A DNA stretch of 5,428 nt from Thermoplasmata archaeon. GTDB lineage: Archaea; Thermoplasmatota; Thermoplasmata; Lutacidiplasmatales; UBA184. Both the position numbers and the translations under genes were made by a program. The stretch covers positions 1-5,428 of the forward strand of contig JASHVI010000066.1 of NCBI GenBank assembly GCA_030039525.1, in the 5' to 3' direction. Position 1 is the first letter of the stretch. The number at the start of each line of letters is the position of its first letter. Below the pieces are notes generated by a model that did not search any database, had not been told where the DNA came from, and saw only the letters and a list, made by a program, of their open reading frames with translations. Shown piece by piece: positions 4,592-5,428 of the stretch.

Positions 4592-5428
4592 CTAGGCGAG
4601 CGCGTAGACTTTCGCGCTCGAGTCGCCGGCCACATAGACGTAGTCGTCGGCGTCGTCGTACCCGAGCCCCAGCGGATGGACCCCGGTGCCCAGCTTGTCC
4701 TTCGCGACGACGCTGAGGCCCGAGATCGCGTAGACGGAGTTCGAGTTCACGTTCGAGACGTAGACCTCGAGGTTCGCCTGCGAGAAGACCAGCCCGGCCG
4801 GATGGAGGCCGACCGTCACGCTACCGATGTGAAAGCCCGCGCCGTCCACGATCGTCACGTTGGCGCTGAGCACGTTCGAGACGTAGTCGTCCGAGTCGGC
4901 CGGATCGTACACGACGTCCCAAGGATCGCTCCCGACGGCGATCGAACCGTGCCCGGTCGACAGGAACGGGTAGGTCGCGTTCAGCACCGTGAGGTTGCCG
5001 GAGATCTCGTTGACCACCAGGAGCACGCTGTAGTAGGGGTCGTAGGCGATGTTCGTGGGGGAGTCTCCGACGGCGACCGAGGCGAAGAGGGAGGTGCCGG
5101 AGATGAGCCCGACCGTGTCCCCGAGGAGATTCGCCACGGCCATCACGCTGTCCCCGGGATCGTAGGCGATCCCGATGGGGTCGCTGAATCCCGAGATGTT
5201 CGTGATCACGGTGGTCCCGTCGATCACCGAGACTTGGTCGGTCCCATAGTCGACGACGTACACGTAGTTGTTCGACGGGTCGAACGCGACCCCGTACGGA
5301 GCCGCGCCGCTCGGCAGCGTGATCGTCGCGGCCACGGTGCAGGTGCCCTTGATGACGGTGACCGTGCCGGACGCGTAGTTGGTGACGTAGAGCCGGTGAT
5401 CCACCGGGTCCCAGGCCACGTCGGCCGG
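4592..5428 (-). CDS. YVTN-type beta-propeller repeat protein (N-terminus outside window)
   Basis: The frame is open from the right edge to a TAG at 4592-4594, giving 278 visible residues; the GTG at 5419 is an internal Val codon inside a repeat, not a start. Seven repeats of about 38-45 residues follow one another, each with a core like P.gvafDP...vYV.n..s..v.vidg: the DP-type turns are AWDP, AFDP, AYDP, AYDP, VYDP, VFSQ and GYDD. This is the YVTN/SMP-30-like propeller pattern, and seven copies would make one closed ring. Such proteins in archaea are typically surface-layer or secreted, often acting in binding rather than catalysis; no active-site motif is visible here. The protein ends directly after the seventh repeat with no C-terminal anchor, so any signal peptide or membrane helix must lie upstream. 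Repeats six and seven have lost the DP pair (SQ and DD). It is convergent with vapBC; its promoter is not in the window. Confidence 0.88.
   Translation of the reverse strand, partial: PADVAWDPVDHRLYVTNYASGTVTVIKGTCTVAATITLPSGAAPYGVAFDPSNNYVYVVDYGTDQVSVIDGTTVITNISGFSDPIGIAYDPGDSVMAVANLLGDTVGLISGTSLFASVAVGDSPTNIAYDPYYSVLLVVNEISGNLTVLNATYPFLSTGHGSIAVGSDPWDVVYDPADSDDYVSNVLSANVTIVDGAGFHIGSVTVGLHPAGLVFSQANLEVYVSNVNSNSVYAISGLSVVAKDKLGTGVHPLGLGYDDADDYVYVAGDSSAKVYALA

Noticed and set aside
1..5428. CRISPR array, rRNA or insertion sequence with transposase.
   Set aside because: No regularly spaced repeats, no rRNA-like sequence and no transposase motif were seen in any frame.

Overview
The window looks like a high-GC archaeal chromosome fragment, most plausibly an uncultured Thermoplasmatota-type lineage; this assignment is an inference from gene style, not from a marker gene. 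Supporting signs are a large N-anchored surface protein rich in Asn-X-Ser/Thr sequons, a YVTN-type beta-propeller protein, an archaeal-type VapB antitoxin, and TATA-like boxes lying about 25 bp before start codons, as expected for leaderless archaeal transcripts.

Layout. Positions 1-425 (+) hold the 3' end of a secreted-protein gene that ends in a four-cysteine module. Positions 663-3116 (+) hold a complete 817-residue paralogue: a proline-rich cytoplasmic tail, one membrane helix, two copies of the same module separated by a fibronectin type III-like domain, and a sequon-dense C-terminal domain. Positions 3199-3803 (+) hold a compact vapB-vapC toxin-antitoxin pair with a 4-nt overlap, a promoter/operator of repeated CATATG boxes that overlaps the vapB start codon, and a strong ribosome binding site for vapC. 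Positions 3804-4591 carry no convincing gene. The first part is less GC-rich and holds several inverted repeats, including one with the geometry of a Xer/dif recombination site; the second part is very GC-rich and ends in a near-copy of the vapB operator. Positions 4592-5428 (-) hold a seven-repeat YVTN beta-propeller protein whose N-terminus lies outside the window, convergent with vapBC.

The two flanking systems both look extracytoplasmic: module proteins on one side and a propeller on the other, plausibly parts of the cell envelope or adhesion machinery. The vapBC pair and the patch after it look like an accessory insertion between them. The observations most worth following up are the repeated four-cysteine module, the twin CATATG operator element, the Xer-like palindrome and the eroded catalytic motif of VapC.
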